NCBI GenBank assembly: GCA_021323375.2
Contig: JAJPCT020000017.1
Location: 62,001 to 126,000 of the forward strand
Direction: 5' to 3'
Length of the DNA stretch: 64,000 nt
DNA from: Candidatus Wolframiiraptor gerlachensis
GTDB lineage: Archaea > Thermoproteota > Nitrososphaeria_A > Caldarchaeales > Wolframiiraptoraceae
Shown here: in pieces, positions 41,444-50,352 of the stretch
How the letters are laid out: every line of letters begins with the position of its first letter
Numbering within the stretch: the first letter of the stretch is position 1
Notes under the pieces: generated by a model
Seen by the model: the letters and a program-made list of their open reading frames with translations, nothing else
The model's database searches: none
What the model was told of the DNA's origin: nothing
Translations under genes and position numbers: made by a program

Positions 41444-42898
41444 CTATCTAGGCCTAAACTTGATCCTCTGACCCTGCACCGTATCCTCCACGATTATACC
41501 TATCTCTGCTAGCCTATCCCGTATTCTATCACTAATATCATATATCCGGCGCCTCCTAAGCTCCTCCCTAACCTCCAACAGGATGTCTAGAACCTCTTTT
41601 ACCTCAGCTTGGGCACGGAGCTTCGATGGCCTATATTTCTGCAGTAAGCCGAGCACATGCGAGAGCTCTAAGATCGCATCATAATATGATTTGAGTACGA
41701 GCTTGTCATGCTTTGCATGCCCACTGATATAGGCGTTGGCCGACCTGATGAGGGCATGTATCTCGGCTAAAGCTCTAGGCGTATTAAAGTCATCCTCCAT
41801 CGCTGAGATGAACTTCTTCTTGGCCTCTTCGATCCTGTTAATCTCCGCTTTAGCAGCTTCACCATCCTCCTCGGCCTCCTCGAGAAGCTCATGAAGCACG
41901 TCGAGTGTCTCCCTGATCTTCATAACGCTTGATTGGGCCTGCTGCATCGCATCCTCATTATAATCTATCTGACTCCTATAATGGGATGATAGGATGAAGA
42001 ATCTTATAGCATCCGCCTCATACTTCTTCAAAGCATCCTTTATCGAGATGAAGTTCCCGAGACTCTTACTCATCTTCTCACCATTTATCGTCAGATATCC
42101 CGTGTGAAGCCAATATTTCGCGAATGGTTTCTTCCCGGTGTAGGCCTCAGCCTGCGCTATCTCATTCTCGTGATGTGGCAGGATCAGCTCCTGCCCCCCG
42201 CCGTGAATATCTATCTGTTCTCCGAGATATTTCATTGCCATGACACAGCACTCGATATGCCATCCTGGGAACCCCTCACCCCATGGGCTATTCCACTTGA
42301 GGAGATAGCCCTTCTCTGCCTTCTTCCAGAGCGCGAAGTCCGCGGGATTCTTCTTACGCGGATCCGGCTCGATCCTATGCTTCACGAGCTCTTCGTATCT
42401 TATGCCCGAGAGCTTTCCATACTCTGGAAATGTTGAGACGTCGAAGTAGACGTTCCCATCCACGACATATGCATAGCCCCTCTCCACGAGTTTAGCCGCC
42501 ATCTCAATCATGTCAAGAATATGCATTGAGGCCCTAGGCTGGATATTCGGCCTTCTGATACCAAGAGCATCCATATCTTGGAAGAACGAGAACATGTATT
42601 TATCAACGAGCTCCATCGGCTGAAGCCTCTCCCTCCTCGCGCCCTCAATCACCCTATCCTCCCCAGTCTCCTCCCGGATATGCCCAACATCCGTGATATT
42701 CCTAACATAAATGACCTTGTATCCATAGTACTCGAGAAATCTGATAATAGCGTCGAATGCTATGTATGTCCTTGCATGCCCGAGATGAGCAACATCCTGA
42801 ACCGTCGGCCCGCAAACATACATCTTAACGATGCCGGGCTCAAGAGGCTCGAAAATCTCGATACGCCTCCCAAGCGTGTTGAAAACGCTGATCGGCAT
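41444..42898 (-). CDS. cysS: Cysteinyl-tRNA synthetase
   Basis: 484 residues, class I. HIGH motif HLGHA (38-42), KMSKS motif GEKMSKSLGNF, and zinc residues including Cys29 and the WHIECCVMAMKYLG and HHENEIAQ segments are present. Standard length. So Cys-tRNA is made directly, without needing the SepRS/SepCysS route. Confidence 0.96.
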   Translation of the reverse strand: MPISVFNTLGRRIEIFEPLEPGIVKMYVCGPTVQDVAHLGHARTYIAFDAIIRFLEYYGYKVIYVRNITDVGHIREETGEDRVIEGARRERLQPMELVDKYMFSFFQDMDALGIRRPNIQPRASMHILDMIEMAAKLVERGYAYVVDGNVYFDVSTFPEYGKLSGIRYEELVKHRIEPDPRKKNPADFALWKKAEKGYLLKWNSPWGEGFPGWHIECCVMAMKYLGEQIDIHGGGQELILPHHENEIAQAEAYTGKKPFAKYWLHTGYLTINGEKMSKSLGNFISIKDALKKYEADAIRFFILSSHYRSQIDYNEDAMQQAQSSVMKIRETLDVLHELLEEAEEDGEAAKAEINRIEEAKKKFISAMEDDFNTPRALAEIHALIRSANAYISGHAKHDKLVLKSYYDAILELSHVLGLLQKYRPSKLRAQAEVKEVLDILLEVREELRRRRIYDISDRIRDRLAEIGIIVEDTVQGQRIKFRPR

Positions 42899-43007
42899 CC
42901 AGCTCCATTACTGAGAATGGTGTTGTGTATAAATACCGATTTCTCCACCCCGGGATAAAGTTTATAAGTAACGATGTGTGATACGATAATCGGGAATAAA
43001 AAAGTTT

Positions 43008-43013
43008 AGGAGG
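43008..43013 (+). promoter_or_regulatory. Shine-Dalgarno of tfb
   Basis: AGGAGG eight bases before the GTG start at 43022. It fixes this start. A TATA-like AGTTTATAAG lies near 42959-42968. Confidence 0.6.
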
Positions 43014-43021
43014 CTTCGGGA

Positions 43022-43978
43022 GTGTCTTCAGAGAAAAGAAGAGCTCCAATTTGGAGGGAGGGAATGCTTTGTCCAGAGTGTGGTAATGATATCTTGATTC
43101 ATGATCCTAGAACTGGGGAGATAACATGTCCAAGCTGCGGTTATGTTGTTCAGGAGAGGGATGTTGATAGAGGGCCTGAGTGGAGGAATCTTGACGAGGA
43201 AGAGGATAGAAGTAGGGCCGGCGCGCCGCTCTCGATAATGTATAGGGATCACGGGCTTTCAACAGTGATTGATAGGATTGATGAGGATGCCGCGGGGAGG
43301 AAGTTGCCGAAGGAGGTTAGGGAGAAGCTTCTAAGATTGAAGAAGCTCGATGCTACTTCCCAAGTCAGTGCTTCCGAGGCGAGGAACCTCCAGCAGGCGG
43401 TCAATATTCTGCAGATCTACGTGGATAAGCTGAGGCTAAGCCAGGCAATAGCCGAGGCCGCGATGTTAATTTACCGGAAGGCGTTGAAGGCAGGACTGGT
43501 TCGAGGCAGATCGATCAGATCGATAATGGCCGCGGCGGTTTACGCCGCATGCAGGTTGATGGGCGCCCCAAGAGATCTTAGAGAGCTCGAGAAGGCTTAT
43601 CCAATAGTCAAGAGGAAGACGATAGCACAGGGCTACAGGCTCCTTCTAAAGCACCTCAACCTGAAAGTCCCGGTTGCCGATCCAGCGATATTCCTGAATA
43701 AGATAGCATCGAAGGTCGGCCTCGATGAGGCAACAGTCCAAGAGGCTTTAAGGATCCTTGAGGAGGCTCATAAGAGGGGGGCGACAATAGGAAAGGATCC
43801 CGTCGGAATGGCGGCCGCGGCATTATACATGGCTTGTCAGGAGAGAAATCAACCAGTGACCCAGAAGGATATCGCGAGGGCGGCTGGCGTGACCGAGGTT
43901 ACAGTTCGGAATAGGTTTAAGGGTCTGAAGGAGATCCTCGAGGGCCAGCAGGTTACTAGCCGATCCGCGTCCTCCTAG
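43022..43978 (+). CDS. tfb: Transcription initiation factor TFB
   Basis: 318 residues. N-terminal zinc ribbon CPEC...CPSC, the B-finger/linker, and two cyclin folds (about 120-210 and 215-305) with VTQKDIARAAGVTEVTVRNRFKGL as the final helix pair. TFB binds TBP-TATA and recruits RNA polymerase. Complete. GTG start with strong SD. Confidence 0.96.
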   Translation: MSSEKRRAPIWREGMLCPECGNDILIHDPRTGEITCPSCGYVVQERDVDRGPEWRNLDEEEDRSRAGAPLSIMYRDHGLSTVIDRIDEDAAGRKLPKEVREKLLRLKKLDATSQVSASEARNLQQAVNILQIYVDKLRLSQAIAEAAMLIYRKALKAGLVRGRSIRSIMAAAVYAACRLMGAPRDLRELEKAYPIVKRKTIAQGYRLLLKHLNLKVPVADPAIFLNKIASKVGLDEATVQEALRILEEAHKRGATIGKDPVGMAAAALYMACQERNQPVTQKDIARAAGVTEVTVRNRFKGLKEILEGQQVTSRSASS

Positions 43979-44002
43979 GATCCACTACCTCCTCCTGCGC
44001 AA

Positions 44003-44311
44003 TTAGATGACCTCAATGTTCTCGTCGAGCCATCCTATTGAGAGAAGTATCTCTCTAACTTTTTGTCTATGATCTCCTTGGAGAATAATCGTGTTATTCT
44101 TCACAGTTCCTCCTGATGCACATGCGGCCTTCAGCATTTTCGCTAGCTTGTGTAGATCCTCGGTTCCATTATCTAAGCCCTCTATTATTGTAACGGGCCT
44201 GCCCCATTTCCTAGTCTCAAGCTTTATCTTGATCTTCTGCTGCTCGCGGCTTATTGTCTGACATACGCAGATTGACTTTGGTAACCCGCAGACTGGGCAG
44301 ATTCCCTCCAT
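44003..44311 (-). CDS. sui1: Translation initiation factor aIF1 (SUI1)
   Basis: 102 residues. An N-terminal CPVC...CVC zinc-like motif, typical in archaeal aIF1, is followed by the SUI1 fold (WGRPVTIIEGLDN, ACASGGTVKNNTIILQGDHRQKVREIL). It secures start-codon choice. Converges on tfb. Confidence 0.95.
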   Translation of the reverse strand: MEGICPVCGLPKSICVCQTISREQQKIKIKLETRKWGRPVTIIEGLDNGTEDLHKLAKMLKAACASGGTVKNNTIILQGDHRQKVREILLSIGWLDENIEVI

Positions 44312-44408
44312 TACCTACCTCCTTTCAAGATTAATAGAATCCGCGGTTATATAAATTTGCGCCCCGAGATTCTGGTTAAATTGGCGGCGGGTAATTTTAT
44401 TCTGGCCC

Positions 44409-45581
44409 GTGATGAGGCGCATGATCGAGCATGTTGACGAGGAGTATATAGTCTCAATCGCCTCGAGGCTTGTTAGGATAAACTCGGAGAATCCTCCGGG
44501 CCGCGAGGCCGAGGTTGCGAGCTTTCTCGCGGAGAGGCTTTCCGAGCTCGGTCTCAAGGCGAAGGTTGATGCTTTTGATAGACGGGCCAACTGCATAGCA
44601 TCAACCAAGGATTTTGAGAGGGCGGGCCTCCTGCTCCTCACACATCTCGATACTGTTCCGGCTGGTGAGAGGGAGGCTTGGAGCATCCCTCCATTTGGGG
44701 GGATCATCAGGGATGGCAGGCTTTATGGTAGGGGCGCCGCGGATGCTAAGGGGTGTATCGCCTCAATGCTTGGAGCCTTGAAGGCTTTAGCCGACAGCGG
44801 CGTGGAGTTCGGTGGAGAAGGCCTCGTCCTCGCGGCTGTCGCGGATGAGGAGATGGGGTCTCAAGGCGTTAGAAGGCTCATAAGTAGGGGATTTAGGGCG
44901 GATTATGCCGTCGTCGGTGAGCCAACTGGGCTTCGAGTCTGCGTGGCTCATAAGGGGAGGCTTGTCACCACTGTGAAATTCACGGGAAGATATGCCCATT
45001 CAAGTAGGCCTGAGCTGGGGATAAACGCCCTCTACGCGGCCTCCGAGTTCGCCCTCGAGATCGAGGAGTATTCGAAAAGGATTAAGGGAAAGGATCATCC
45101 TCTCCTCGGTCCTCCAGCAATCTCGGCGACGATGTTCAAGGCTGGCGAGAAGGATAACATGGTACCCGGCTGGGCTGAGGTTGTCGTGGATTATAGGGCT
45201 CTGCCCGGGGAAAGGCTTGAGACAATATTGGACGAGTTTAAGCATATTGCGGGGAAGGTTGATCGAGGAAGAGGAACGAGGCATGAGACCATTGTTCTCC
45301 GCTGGGTTCCGCCATCCGAGGTGGATCCCGGGTCGAGGATCGTCGAGGTGGCTGCCGAGGCCGTGAGAAGAGTCTTGAACCACGAGCCCGAGATATCCGG
45401 CTTCCAAGCGACATGCGATATGAGCTATCTAGTTAATGATGCTGGAGTTCCCTCCATAATTCTTGGGCCGGGAGATCTAGAGCAGGCTCACATGGCAGAT
45501 GAATGGGTCTCGATTGCGGAGCTCGTAGCTGCAGCCAAGATCTATGCGCTGATAATCCATGGGATCTTATGCGCGTCCTAG
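44409..45581 (+). CDS. M20-family metallopeptidase (ArgE/DapE-like)
   Basis: 390 residues. Zinc ligands lie in LLTHLDTVP, GRGAADAKG, DEEMGS and VGEPT, with His in the last part (QAHMADEW). A dimerisation domain is inserted near 180-290. Such enzymes remove acyl groups from amino acids or cut small peptides; substrate (N-acetylornithine, succinyl-DAP or other) cannot be told. GTG start at 44409. Confidence 0.88.
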   Translation: MMRRMIEHVDEEYIVSIASRLVRINSENPPGREAEVASFLAERLSELGLKAKVDAFDRRANCIASTKDFERAGLLLLTHLDTVPAGEREAWSIPPFGGIIRDGRLYGRGAADAKGCIASMLGALKALADSGVEFGGEGLVLAAVADEEMGSQGVRRLISRGFRADYAVVGEPTGLRVCVAHKGRLVTTVKFTGRYAHSSRPELGINALYAASEFALEIEEYSKRIKGKDHPLLGPPAISATMFKAGEKDNMVPGWAEVVVDYRALPGERLETILDEFKHIAGKVDRGRGTRHETIVLRWVPPSEVDPGSRIVEVAAEAVRRVLNHEPEISGFQATCDMSYLVNDAGVPSIILGPGDLEQAHMADEWVSIAELVAAAKIYALIIHGILCAS

Positions 45582-46273
45582 CTATCCGCCTCCTCATGTA
45601 TTCTCCTCCTCTCATCATACTCGTCTCTGGTCATCATTATCCTTGCTGGGCAGCCGTATGCCACCATTCCAGCTGGAATGCTTCTCGTGACGATCGCGCC
45701 AGCCCCGACGACAGCCCGCTCACCTATCTCGACACCAGCCAAGATTACTGCACCAGCCCCGATAATGGCGCCCCTCGCAATCCTAACGCCCAAGAGTCTC
45801 CTACTAACGGGGTACGGGTCATTTGTCACAATCACTCCCGGGCCTATGAAGACCTCATCCTCAACAATGGTCAAGTGCGGGAGATAGGCCCCTGACTGTA
45901 TGCTGACCCTCGACCCAACCTCAACCCTTCCATCAAGCTTAGCATAGCTTCCTATCCTGCTATCAGACCCTATTCTAGATCCCTCCCTAATGAGGACATG
46001 ATGCCCAGTCTCAACCCTGTCGCCGATTTCAACGTCCTCATAGATCACGGTGTGGCTGCGGATAATGCATCCACTCCCAATCTTGGCCCCAGAACTCAGC
46101 TCATCAAGCTCTTTTAGCATTCTTGATGATCTGAGAAGCTTTTCTCTCCTCGGATAACCAATGCAGACAAATTCGTCGAGAAATGTCTCCTCGCCCACCT
46201 CCGAGCAGCCCAGAATCACCGCGGACTCTGAGGCGACTCCCCTGATGATCGCGCGCTTGGATATGTATCCCAT
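45578..46273 (-). CDS. Left-handed beta-helix acyltransferase
   Basis: 231 residues, largely hexapeptide repeats ([LIV]G-x4) from residue 60 to 205, with a family loop containing VTNDPYP and the end GAIVTRSIPAGMVAYGCPAR, as in sugar N- or O-acetyltransferases of the WlbB/DapH kind. Probably acetylates a nucleotide sugar. Overlaps the M20 gene end by four bases. Confidence 0.82.
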   Translation of the reverse strand: MGYISKRAIIRGVASESAVILGCSEVGEETFLDEFVCIGYPRREKLLRSSRMLKELDELSSGAKIGSGCIIRSHTVIYEDVEIGDRVETGHHVLIREGSRIGSDSRIGSYAKLDGRVEVGSRVSIQSGAYLPHLTIVEDEVFIGPGVIVTNDPYPVSRRLLGVRIARGAIIGAGAVILAGVEIGERAVVGAGAIVTRSIPAGMVAYGCPARIMMTRDEYDERRRIHEEADS

Positions 46274-46324
46274 ACCAAGCCCGGCTTAAGCAATGTTTAT
46301 ACTCTGAAAAAAACATTCTATCAA

Positions 46325-47707
46325 ATGATGAGCTCGCCCCGCGGCCTGATAAAGAATTTTGACGATCTCATTGGATCGAGGCTCGGGGAGATGGCCGACC
46401 TTAGAAGCGAGGTTTTGAAGGCAGCTGAGCACGGGATTAAGAGTGTTATGCCTGAGTGTTTCATGAAGAGGATCCGGGTGGAGAATGGCTCTCTCATCAT
46501 CAAGGACTCGCTCAGAATAGATTTGAGGGAATTTGATGAGGTTATAATTCTCGGAGTTGGGAAGGCCTCAGTAAGGATGGCAGAGATGCTGGAGCCCATC
46601 CTCTATGACAGGATAGCAGGTGGAGTAATAGCCTCATTGAGCAGCCCATGTGAATGCATTAACCTGAGGAAGATTAATGTTGTTCCATCCAGCCACCCTG
46701 TCCCAAGCGAGAGAAGCGTGGAGGCGTCTGAGATTATCCTAGAATGGGCTGAATCTGTTACAGAGAAGACCTTGGTGATCTTTCTTCTTTCTGGTGGGGC
46801 GTCGGCAATGCTCGCCCTCCCAGCCCCACCAATAACCCTAGAGGACAAGATATTCACGACGAGGCTCCTGCTGGAGAGCGGGGCGACTATAGATGAGATC
46901 AATACCGTTAGGAAGCATTTATCGCTGGTTAAGGGTGGGTGGCTCGGCAAGAGGATGTCAAGGGCCAGGGTTATCAGCCTGATACTCTCGGATGTTGTCG
47001 GAAACAAGGTGGAGTGTATAGGCTCGGGGCCAACAGCGCCTGACCCAACAACATTCAGGGATGCCTACAACATATTAAGGCGATATGATCTATGGGATAG
47101 AGTTCCGGAGAGTGTTAGGCGTAGGATCATGGATGGCTTGGAGGGTAGGGTTGAGGAAACGCCGAAACCTGGGGACCCCGCGTTCCAGAGGATAACGAAT
47201 ATCGTGATCGCTGATGTTGGTGATGCGTGTAGGGCTGCAGCGATCTATCTCGAATCAAGGGGCTTCAAATGCAGTGTTCTTAGCAAATATGCGGAGGGCG
47301 AGGCATCTCAAGTTGGAATCTTCCTAGCAGGACTTTTACAGCAGTTTGAGGAGGAGGGTGGGAGGAGGGCGGCGATACTAGGTGGAGAATATACTGTGAC
47401 CGTTAGGGGCGGCGGGGTTGGCGGCAGGAATCAGGAGCTCGTCCTAGGCTCGCTGCCCAAGCTCAAGGATTTGAAGAGGTCTGTTATAATGAGCGTCGGA
47501 ACGGATGGTGTGGATGGAATCTCATCGGCTGCAGGAGCGATAGCGGACCCGCAGACATATTATGACGCAATAAGGCTTGGCATAAACCCTGTTAGATTTC
47601 TCAGGGAGAACGATTCTAATAGCTTCTTCAATCTCGTGGGTGGGGCGATATACACGGGGCCGACTGGGACGAATGTCGGAGACCTAACGATCCTAGCATC
47701 TGCATAA
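46325..47707 (+). CDS. Glycerate 2-kinase (MOFRL family)
   Basis: 460 residues. VVPSSHPVPSERSVEAS, LLSGGASAMLALP, NTVRKHLSLVKGGWL and the GGRNQELVLGSL and GTDGVDGISSAAGAIAD blocks match glycerate 2-kinases of the non-phosphorylated or semi-phosphorylated Entner-Doudoroff route. Complete. Confidence 0.93.
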   Translation: MMSSPRGLIKNFDDLIGSRLGEMADLRSEVLKAAEHGIKSVMPECFMKRIRVENGSLIIKDSLRIDLREFDEVIILGVGKASVRMAEMLEPILYDRIAGGVIASLSSPCECINLRKINVVPSSHPVPSERSVEASEIILEWAESVTEKTLVIFLLSGGASAMLALPAPPITLEDKIFTTRLLLESGATIDEINTVRKHLSLVKGGWLGKRMSRARVISLILSDVVGNKVECIGSGPTAPDPTTFRDAYNILRRYDLWDRVPESVRRRIMDGLEGRVEETPKPGDPAFQRITNIVIADVGDACRAAAIYLESRGFKCSVLSKYAEGEASQVGIFLAGLLQQFEEEGGRRAAILGGEYTVTVRGGGVGGRNQELVLGSLPKLKDLKRSVIMSVGTDGVDGISSAAGAIADPQTYYDAIRLGINPVRFLRENDSNSFFNLVGGAIYTGPTGTNVGDLTILASA

Positions 47708-47725
47708 GCCGTCAACCGGGGATAA

Positions 47726-47736
47726 TACTTAAAGCT
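47726..47736 (+). promoter_or_regulatory. TATA box of small membrane protein gene
   Basis: AATACTTAAAG centred about 30 bases before ATG 47761, fitting a leaderless transcript. Confidence 0.45.
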
Positions 47737-47760
47737 GGGAAAGAGGAGCCTAGCCGCGGC

Positions 47761-47874
47761 ATGACCCTTGAATCCTTCCTCGACCTAGTTTACAGGAGCT
47801 CCTTCTGGCTCGCCGCGGTAATATTCGCGGCGATCCTCGCCTATATAGTCTATACGTCGCTTAGAAGCGAGTAG
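47761..47874 (+). CDS. 37-residue single-span membrane protein
   Basis: Short frame from ATG 47761 to TAG 47872-47874. An acidic start (MTLESFLDL) is followed by one clear membrane helix (FWLAAVIFAAILAYIVYT) and a short basic/polar end. It has its own TATA box and lies 12 bases before primase, so the two share a transcript. The overall shape is like small Sec- or respiratory-subunit proteins; no family assigned. Confidence 0.5.
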   Translation: MTLESFLDLVYRSSFWLAAVIFAAILAYIVYTSLRSE

Positions 47875-47886
47875 GCTTAGGGAAGG

Positions 47887-49104
47887 ATGAGCTTCATAAA
47901 GAATGAGGATGCCGCGTTTGTCCAAAGGCTCTTCAAGCGATACTATATCGAGTATGGTGAGGAGGTTTATGTCCCTGAGAGGATTCAGGAGAGGGAGTTC
48001 GGCTACTTCACCTTCGCGGAAAAAGTGATGGTTAGGCACATCGGCTTCACGGGTCCGGGAGAGCTCATGCAGATGCTCGCTGAGAAGGCTCCCCTCCACG
48101 TATACCATTCAACAGCATTTTACAAGTATCCTAGGGCTCCGATGGGTCAGAAGGGGTGGATCGGCTCGGAGCTGGCATTCGACATAGATGCTGATCATCT
48201 TAAGACCCCATGCAGGAAGAGCCACGACTTTAAGGTATGTAGGAGCTGCCTGCTAGATTATCCCGTTGACGTGGAGAGGTGCGCGAGGTGCGGGGCTCCA
48301 TTGGAGAAGGTTGAGTGGGTATGTGAGAGTTGCTTGGAGACCGCTAGGAGCGAGGCTGGGAAGCTTCTCGAGATCCTTGAGTCCGATCTGGGATTTGAGA
48401 AGATTAGGCTCGCGTTCTCCGGCAATAGGGGATATCACGTCATCGTCTCGGATGAGCATGTCCTTGATCTTGGCCAGCAGGAGAGAAGGGAGATCGTGGA
48501 CTATGTTATGGCGGCTGGGCTTGAGGTGAAGCTCCTAGGCCTCGAGGAAAGGAGGGTGAGGGCGGAGGCGGCGCCGGATCTCGACGAGCCGGGATGGAGG
48601 GGCAGGATAGCTAGGCAGGCGCTACAATTGCTTGTGAGCGGGAATGTTGCAGAGATCTGCGAGCTCGCGGGCGAGAGGAGATTGCAGGCCCTGGCAAGGG
48701 ATTTCGAGAAGCTTGGGGAGATCGAGGCCGACAGGATTCCATGGAGTTCTCTAAGCGCCTCATCGAGAAGAATTCTGGTGAGGGCTGCTATGGAGGCTGC
48801 AGCAGCACACGTGGACGCCGTCGTGACGCAGGATGTTCATAGGCTGATAAGGCTTGGAAACTCGCTTAACGGCAAGACCGGGCTAAGAGCGCAGATTATA
48901 GACCCAAATGATCTCGATGACTTCGATCCCATGTGGAGCGCCGTGGCGCTGCCGATCGATGAGGATGTTCATGTTAGGGTGATAAGATCCGACGGAATGA
49001 GGCTTCACGGCCTCGAGATACCGCCGATATATAGGGGCGTGGCAAGGCTTCCACTGGCGGCCGCTGTTCTCCTCCTATGCCGTGGAGTCGCCACACTGCC
49101 GTAA
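47887..49104 (+). CDS. priS: DNA primase small (catalytic) subunit
   Basis: 405 residues. Metal-binding Asp99 and Asp101 in FDIDAD, the SGNRGYHVIVS nucleotide site, and a Cys-rich zinc insertion (about 109-152) with additional CxxC pairs (CRSC, CARC, CESC). It makes RNA/DNA primers together with PriL, which is not in the window. Start ATG 47887 lies soon after the small membrane protein. Confidence 0.95.
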   Translation: MSFIKNEDAAFVQRLFKRYYIEYGEEVYVPERIQEREFGYFTFAEKVMVRHIGFTGPGELMQMLAEKAPLHVYHSTAFYKYPRAPMGQKGWIGSELAFDIDADHLKTPCRKSHDFKVCRSCLLDYPVDVERCARCGAPLEKVEWVCESCLETARSEAGKLLEILESDLGFEKIRLAFSGNRGYHVIVSDEHVLDLGQQERREIVDYVMAAGLEVKLLGLEERRVRAEAAPDLDEPGWRGRIARQALQLLVSGNVAEICELAGERRLQALARDFEKLGEIEADRIPWSSLSASSRRILVRAAMEAAAAHVDAVVTQDVHRLIRLGNSLNGKTGLRAQIIDPNDLDDFDPMWSAVALPIDEDVHVRVIRSDGMRLHGLEIPPIYRGVARLPLAAAVLLLCRGVATLP

Positions 49105-49154
49105 AATCTGATAGGCGGCCTTAGTAATAATTTCTCACGCTGGGGTGTCTTGGC

Positions 49155-49595
49155 ATGAGGATAGCTGTTGGATCGGATGATATATATCATGTTGCTAGGG
49201 TAATTGTCGAGCATCTTAGATCGAGGGGACATGAGGTTGAAGAGCTTGGAGCCCTCCGCTCGGGAAGGCTTGAGCCTTGGCCCGATGTCGCATGGGAGGT
49301 TGCCCGGAGGATTGTGGAGGGGCTCGCCGACTACGGCATAGTGATATGCTATACGGGGACCGGCGTCTCGATCGCCGCGAACAAGGTTAGGGGGATAAGA
49401 TGCGCCCTCTGCCCCGATGCCGAGACCGCTCGAGGAGCGAGGAGATGGAATGACGCGAACATGCTCGCTCTAAGCGCGAGGCTGACATCCGACGAGGTGG
49501 CGAAGGAGATCGTGGACGCCTTCCTATCGATTGAGAAGCCCGATGAATCAGAGCTCGAGAACATACGCAAGATAATGGATATGGAGAAATCATGA
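49155..49595 (+). CDS. rpiB: RpiB/LacA-LacB-family sugar-phosphate isomerase
   Basis: 146 residues. MRIAVGSDDIYH opens the fold; GIVICYTGTGVSIAANKVRGIRCALC and NDANMLALSAR are RpiB hallmarks, with Cys in the active-site segment. Interconverts ribose-5-P and ribulose-5-P or a related pair. Confidence 0.92.
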   Translation: MRIAVGSDDIYHVARVIVEHLRSRGHEVEELGALRSGRLEPWPDVAWEVARRIVEGLADYGIVICYTGTGVSIAANKVRGIRCALCPDAETARGARRWNDANMLALSARLTSDEVAKEIVDAFLSIEKPDESELENIRKIMDMEKS

Positions 49596-49630
49596 AGTAT
49601 ATTCTTCTTTCTTCTTCTTTTTCTTTGATG

Positions 49631-49719
49631 CGGGCCCGGGGGGATTTGAACCCCCGACCCCCGGGTCTCTTCCAGATATGTTAAGAGCCCGGCGCTCAAC
49701 CTGGCTGAGCTACGGGCCC
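49631..49719 (-). tRNA. tRNA-Lys (CTT) with a 15-base intron
   Basis: Minus-strand cloverleaf, acceptor GGGCCCG/CGGGCCC, discriminator G, anticodon CTT. The intron (49667-49681) lies between positions 37 and 38; its 3' end AAGAG can pair with CTCTT of the anticodon loop, giving the bulge-helix-bulge cut by the splicing endonuclease. Spliced length 74 bases. CCA not encoded. Confidence 0.92.
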
Positions 49720-49782
49720 CTATTCATAGGCTTTCCGAGGGATTTATTTATCCTTTCGTTCGCTAGATCCTCCCTGCAGGGT

Positions 49783-50352
49783 TTGCGCGTTATCGGCGTT
49801 GATCTAGCGGGTTCTCCTAAGAGGATCACGGGGCTCTGTTATCTCGAGCAGGACTTATGGGCTGAGGTCTCCCGCGCATACTCGGACGATGAGATACTGT
49901 CATTCATCAATGGTCATGAGGCTAGGGTTGTAGCGATTGATGCTCCGTTGAGCTTACCGAGATCAGGCGATCTTAGGAGATGTGATGAGGAGCTTAGGAG
50001 GGTTGGGATACGCGTCCTCCCACCCGTTCTGGGTGGGATGAGAAGGCTTACCGAGAGGGCGATTAGGCTGAGGGAGATCTTAGCATCCAAGGGCCATGAA
50101 GTCATAGAGGTGTTTCCCACGGGCGCTCGTAAGATCCTTGGATTGCCATCGAGGAGAATGGGCATTAATGCTCTCCGCAATGCCCTAGTAGCATATGGTG
50201 TGAGGGGGTTGCCGGATGATGTTGATCAGCATATACTTGATGCCGTGATATGCGCCCTAGTCGGGCTATATTATCTCAGGGGAGAATACGTGGTGTTCGG
50301 AGAGGAGGTTGAGGGCGTGATAGTTATGCCGCGGCCGAGATCACTTGAATGA
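49783..50352 (+). CDS. DUF429 protein (RNase H-like fold)
   Basis: 189 residues from TTG 49783, chosen since the upstream frame runs into the tRNA gene and GATTTATTTATC (49741-49752) sits at TATA distance. The fold starts IGVDLAGSPKR, has VVAIDAPLSLP and EVFPTGARKILGL, all DUF429 hallmarks with acidic residues as in RNase H-like enzymes. Function unknown. Its end overlaps thrS by 12 bases. Confidence 0.8.
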   Translation: MRVIGVDLAGSPKRITGLCYLEQDLWAEVSRAYSDDEILSFINGHEARVVAIDAPLSLPRSGDLRRCDEELRRVGIRVLPPVLGGMRRLTERAIRLREILASKGHEVIEVFPTGARKILGLPSRRMGINALRNALVAYGVRGLPDDVDQHILDAVICALVGLYYLRGEYVVFGEEVEGVIVMPRPRSLE